DNA from: Candidatus Zixiibacteriota bacterium
GTDB taxonomy: Bacteria > Zixibacteria > MSB-5A5 > GN15 > FEB-12
Reading direction: 5' to 3'
Length of the DNA stretch: 6,506 nucleotides
Assembly: GCA_030591625.1 (NCBI GenBank)
Contig: JAUVAR010000153.1
Location: 1 to 6,506, forward strand
The notes under the pieces are model-generated. The model did not search any database and had not been told where the DNA came from. It saw nothing but the letters and a program-made list of their open reading frames with translations. Below are positions 4,373 through 6,506 of the stretch, piece by piece. Position 1 is the stretch's first letter, and each line of letters opens with the position of its first letter. A program made the translations under genes and the position numbers.

Positions 4373-6506
4373 ATGAGGCGAGTACTATTTATTATTGGAG
4401 CTATGATGCTTATTACATGTTTCTTTATTACATGTGGTGGATCAGATAGCCCAACAGAGCCAGGCAATACAACAAACACAGCTCCAGGAACACCAACTCT
4501 TGATGGTCCATCGGGTGCACCTGTAGATGGTGCAACCGGAATTTCTGTGACCCCATCTTTGAAATGGAAATGTACAGACCCCGATGGAGACGCTCTAAAA
4601 TATACTGTCTCATTAGGCACTGCTTCTGCTCCTTCGGTCGTATCGACAGATCAGACAGCACTTTCCTACGCACCAACTTCACTTGAATACAGCACAAAAT
4701 ATTATTGGTCTGTAAAGGCCAAAGACCCGGATGGCTTGGTAACAAGTTCAGGTGTTTGGAATTTTACAACTATGGCCGAACCTGTTGAGACTATTGCTGC
4801 CCCTGAGACTCCAACCGGACCAACAGCAGGTGAAACCCAAACCAGTCTGACTTATACAACAACAGGTACTGTAAGTAGCTTAGATCATAATATTGAATAT
4901 CAATTCGATTATGGTACAGGTACTCCCTCACAATGGGGTACTGCATCCAGACCTACTTCCTGGAATACAGCTGGGACTTATGATGTAAAAGTTAAGGCAA
5001 GATGTACAGAACATAATGCAATTGAATCGGCCTGGTCCGATCCAACTGCTGTAACTATTGCAGATGATATAGAAACAATAACTACTCCTGGTACCCCGAC
5101 CGGGGACGGGTCTTTGATAGAAGGTGAGTCCACTAATTTTGCTACAGGTGAAGCATATAGTAGCAAGAGTCATCGGGTTGATTATAGATGGGACTTTGGA
5201 GAAGAAGGAGAGCTTTCATCCTGGTCTTCTGTCCGCTCCAGATCACATTCCTGGGCTAACGTAGGAAACTATAATGTTAGATCCCAAGCAAGGTGTGGTA
5301 CTCATAATGAAATACTTTCTGAATGGTCAGGGGTAAAGATAGTAGTTATCAGTGCAGCACCGATCGAGAACGTTGGTACTCCAGATGCTCCGGATGGTCC
5401 AACTACTTGTGAATCCTTCCAGTCTTATACTTACACTACTCTCGATACTGTAAGTAGCTTTGGACATGCGCTCGAACATAAATTCTTTTTCCACGATGAT
5501 TCAGTTAAAACTATTACCGGATATTCTTCAAATACTTCCTCTTCTTACACCTGGAAGATTGCCGGCAACAACACTGTTTCAGTTCGTTCACGATGCAAAC
5601 TTCACCCATCTATCGAATCACAATGGTCGTCTACTACACAGATTGTTGTGACCGAAACAACCGAAACCCTTGGCAGCTCCCTGCCCAAAACAATCAATGG
5701 TCAAACAGTGGGTGCAATTAACGATCCTTACGAGTACACTGTTTACCATAGTGGAACGACTAATCTTGGACATGCGATCGAAAGTAAATATTACTGGGGT
5801 GATGGAACCGAAACAGATTGGTTGTCAGTATATTCACGTGCCCAGACTCACATTTGGGATACCGAAGATGTTTACATCGTAAGATATCAAGCTCGATGCG
5901 CAGAAGATACAAATCTAACTGCCTGGGCCGATCCCCTTGAGGTTACAATATCTGCGACCTTAGCCGAGACGATCACACAACCATGGAATGCTTCTGTGCT
6001 AACCTCCGTTGAAGTGAACTATCCTATCCCATCATTCTATCCCATCGGGGCTACTAGTTCATTTGGTCATAGTCTTGAGTACCGCTACGATTGGGGTGAT
6101 AATACAGATCTTGATACCTGGTACCCCGCCGATTATAGCATCAAAGTGACCCACACCTGGTCCGATCTTGGTACTTATGAGCACAAAAGACAAGCTCGAT
6201 GCATCCAGCATCCCGATATCATGTCTGAATGGTCAGAAGTAAAAACAATAGAAGTTGTAGCTGCAGAAACTGTCGGCACCCCTGATGCTCAGACCGGACC
6301 TGCGACAGGAACCAGGAACGACTATCTGTTATTTACAACAAATGAAGTCTCGAGTAGTTTGGGGCACACTAACTATATAGAATATAGATATGACTTTGGT
6401 GATGGTTCGGCACTCACTGCATGGATAACCAATACAAACCAGAGTCATAAATATTATTTGTTGGGTGATTTTGAAGTGAAAGTTCAGGCAAGATGCACAT
6501 GGCCGG
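4373..6506 (+). CDS. surface lipoprotein with an Fn3-like domain and at least six PKD-like repeats (partial, runs off the window)
   Basis: The frame is open from the ATG at 4373 to the window end (711 codons, no stop). Residues 1-21 form a lipoprotein-type signal peptide: Arg-Arg, a hydrophobic core and FITC ending at C21, followed by GGSDSP. Thr at -1 is less usual than Gly, Ala or Ser; C16 (LITC) is a second candidate. A Pro/Thr/Gly linker leads to an Fn3-like beta-sandwich at about 40-133, with DPDGD near 69-73, YYWSVKAKD and a closing WNFTT. From residue 139 PKD-like units of 95-101 residues follow. Such proteins are exported, lipid-anchored and usually act in adhesion, polymer binding or as stalks; no catalytic domain is visible, though one may lie beyond the window. 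The gene has its own promoter and a hairpin over its ribosome binding site, so it is probably controlled separately from the glycosyltransferase. Confidence 0.9.
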   Translation, partial: MRRVLFIIGAMMLITCFFITCGGSDSPTEPGNTTNTAPGTPTLDGPSGAPVDGATGISVTPSLKWKCTDPDGDALKYTVSLGTASAPSVVSTDQTALSYAPTSLEYSTKYYWSVKAKDPDGLVTSSGVWNFTTMAEPVETIAAPETPTGPTAGETQTSLTYTTTGTVSSLDHNIEYQFDYGTGTPSQWGTASRPTSWNTAGTYDVKVKARCTEHNAIESAWSDPTAVTIADDIETITTPGTPTGDGSLIEGESTNFATGEAYSSKSHRVDYRWDFGEEGELSSWSSVRSRSHSWANVGNYNVRSQARCGTHNEILSEWSGVKIVVISAAPIENVGTPDAPDGPTTCESFQSYTYTTLDTVSSFGHALEHKFFFHDDSVKTITGYSSNTSSSYTWKIAGNNTVSVRSRCKLHPSIESQWSSTTQIVVTETTETLGSSLPKTINGQTVGAINDPYEYTVYHSGTTNLGHAIESKYYWGDGTETDWLSVYSRAQTHIWDTEDVYIVRYQARCAEDTNLTAWADPLEVTISATLAETITQPWNASVLTSVEVNYPIPSFYPIGATSSFGHSLEYRYDWGDNTDLDTWYPADYSIKVTHTWSDLGTYEHKRQARCIQHPDIMSEWSEVKTIEVVAAETVGTPDAQTGPATGTRNDYLLFTTNEVSSSLGHTNYIEYRYDFGDGSALTAWITNTNQSHKYYLLGDFEVKVQARCTWP
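4787..6506 (+). repeat. array of six tandem PKD-like repeats (sixth incomplete)
   Basis: Units, as starts of each Glu-Thr/Asn-hydrophobic segment: 4787-5071, 5072-5365, 5366-5662, 5663-5965, 5966-6265 and 6266 to the end. Common features in order are a linker of the type TPxxPxGP, a strand ending in S-S-x-G-H, the segment IEYRYDWGDG with a Trp about five residues on, SHxWxxxGxYxVxxQARC, and a closing SxWS followed by a beta strand. The WGDG and GxYxV parts are the PKD signature; the GH lead-in and ARC ending define a subtype. The conserved Cys codons fall at residues 211, 308, 408, 509, 610 and 708. Unit 3 has lost the GDG core (HDD in its place) and units 4 and 5 have altered linkers. DNA identity between units is limited to short patches, so the array is old or fast-evolving and not a recent expansion. 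Confidence 0.85.

Noticed and set aside
4297..5173. Four overlapping minus-strand open frames of 62-107 codons across the lipoprotein gene
   Set aside because: They lie opposite a continuous 711-codon frame with clear domain structure and show no recognisable protein features; they are antisense shadows of repeat-rich coding sequence.
5460..5882. Two short plus-strand frames (5460-5651 and 5670-5882)
   Set aside because: Both are out of frame inside the PKD array and lack ribosome sites or recognisable sequence.
4787..6506. CRISPR or nucleotide-level tandem repeat
   Set aside because: The periodicity is about 300 bases and visible mainly in the protein; DNA copies are strongly diverged and encode protein domains.

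Overview
This AT-leaning bacterial window holds five protein-coding segments, all on the + strand. Genes are closely spaced at the left end and have longer leaders further right. A lipoprotein-type signal peptide on a long PKD-repeat protein points to a cell with an outer surface decorated by lipoproteins. The Fn3-like plus PKD architecture and the Alg9-type glycosyltransferase would fit a Gram-negative lineage of the FCB or candidate-phylum kind (Bacteroidota, Fibrobacterota, Zixibacteria and similar). This placement is an impression from domain style, not a taxonomic proof. The standard genetic code reads through every gene. No tRNA, rRNA, CRISPR array, insertion sequence or phage gene was seen.

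Left block (1-2308): the last 18 codons of an unidentified, probably membrane-anchored protein run into the ribosome binding site of a class V PLP-dependent aminotransferase-fold enzyme (66-1235). A 32-base gap separates this from an extended short-chain dehydrogenase/NAD(P)-dependent epimerase-like enzyme (1268-2308). These look like one transcription unit, presumably part of a small-molecule or lipid/sugar modification pathway whose other genes lie upstream. The substrate cannot be read from the sequence.

Middle block (2309-4105): a 273-base leader with four inverted repeats precedes a polytopic GT-C glycosyltransferase resembling the Alg9/GT22 mannosyltransferase superfamily. It is read from a TTG start. 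It probably uses a lipid-linked sugar donor to glycosylate a lipid or polymer at the periplasmic face of the membrane.

Right block (4106-6506): a 267-base intergenic region carries a weak terminator-like hairpin, a run of eight G, a near-consensus sigma70-type promoter (TTGACA, 16 bases, TATATT) with an inverted repeat across its -35 box, and a hairpin that buries the Shine-Dalgarno sequence. It drives a long surface lipoprotein (4373 to beyond the window end). That protein has a lipobox-like signal peptide, a short Ser/Pro/Thr linker, one Fn3-like domain, and then at least six PKD-like repeats of 95-101 residues. Each repeat ends with a conserved Arg-Cys. This lipoprotein and its control region are the most distinctive part of the window. 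I did not find convincing evidence for a wholly new system; the findings list the points that deserve checking.
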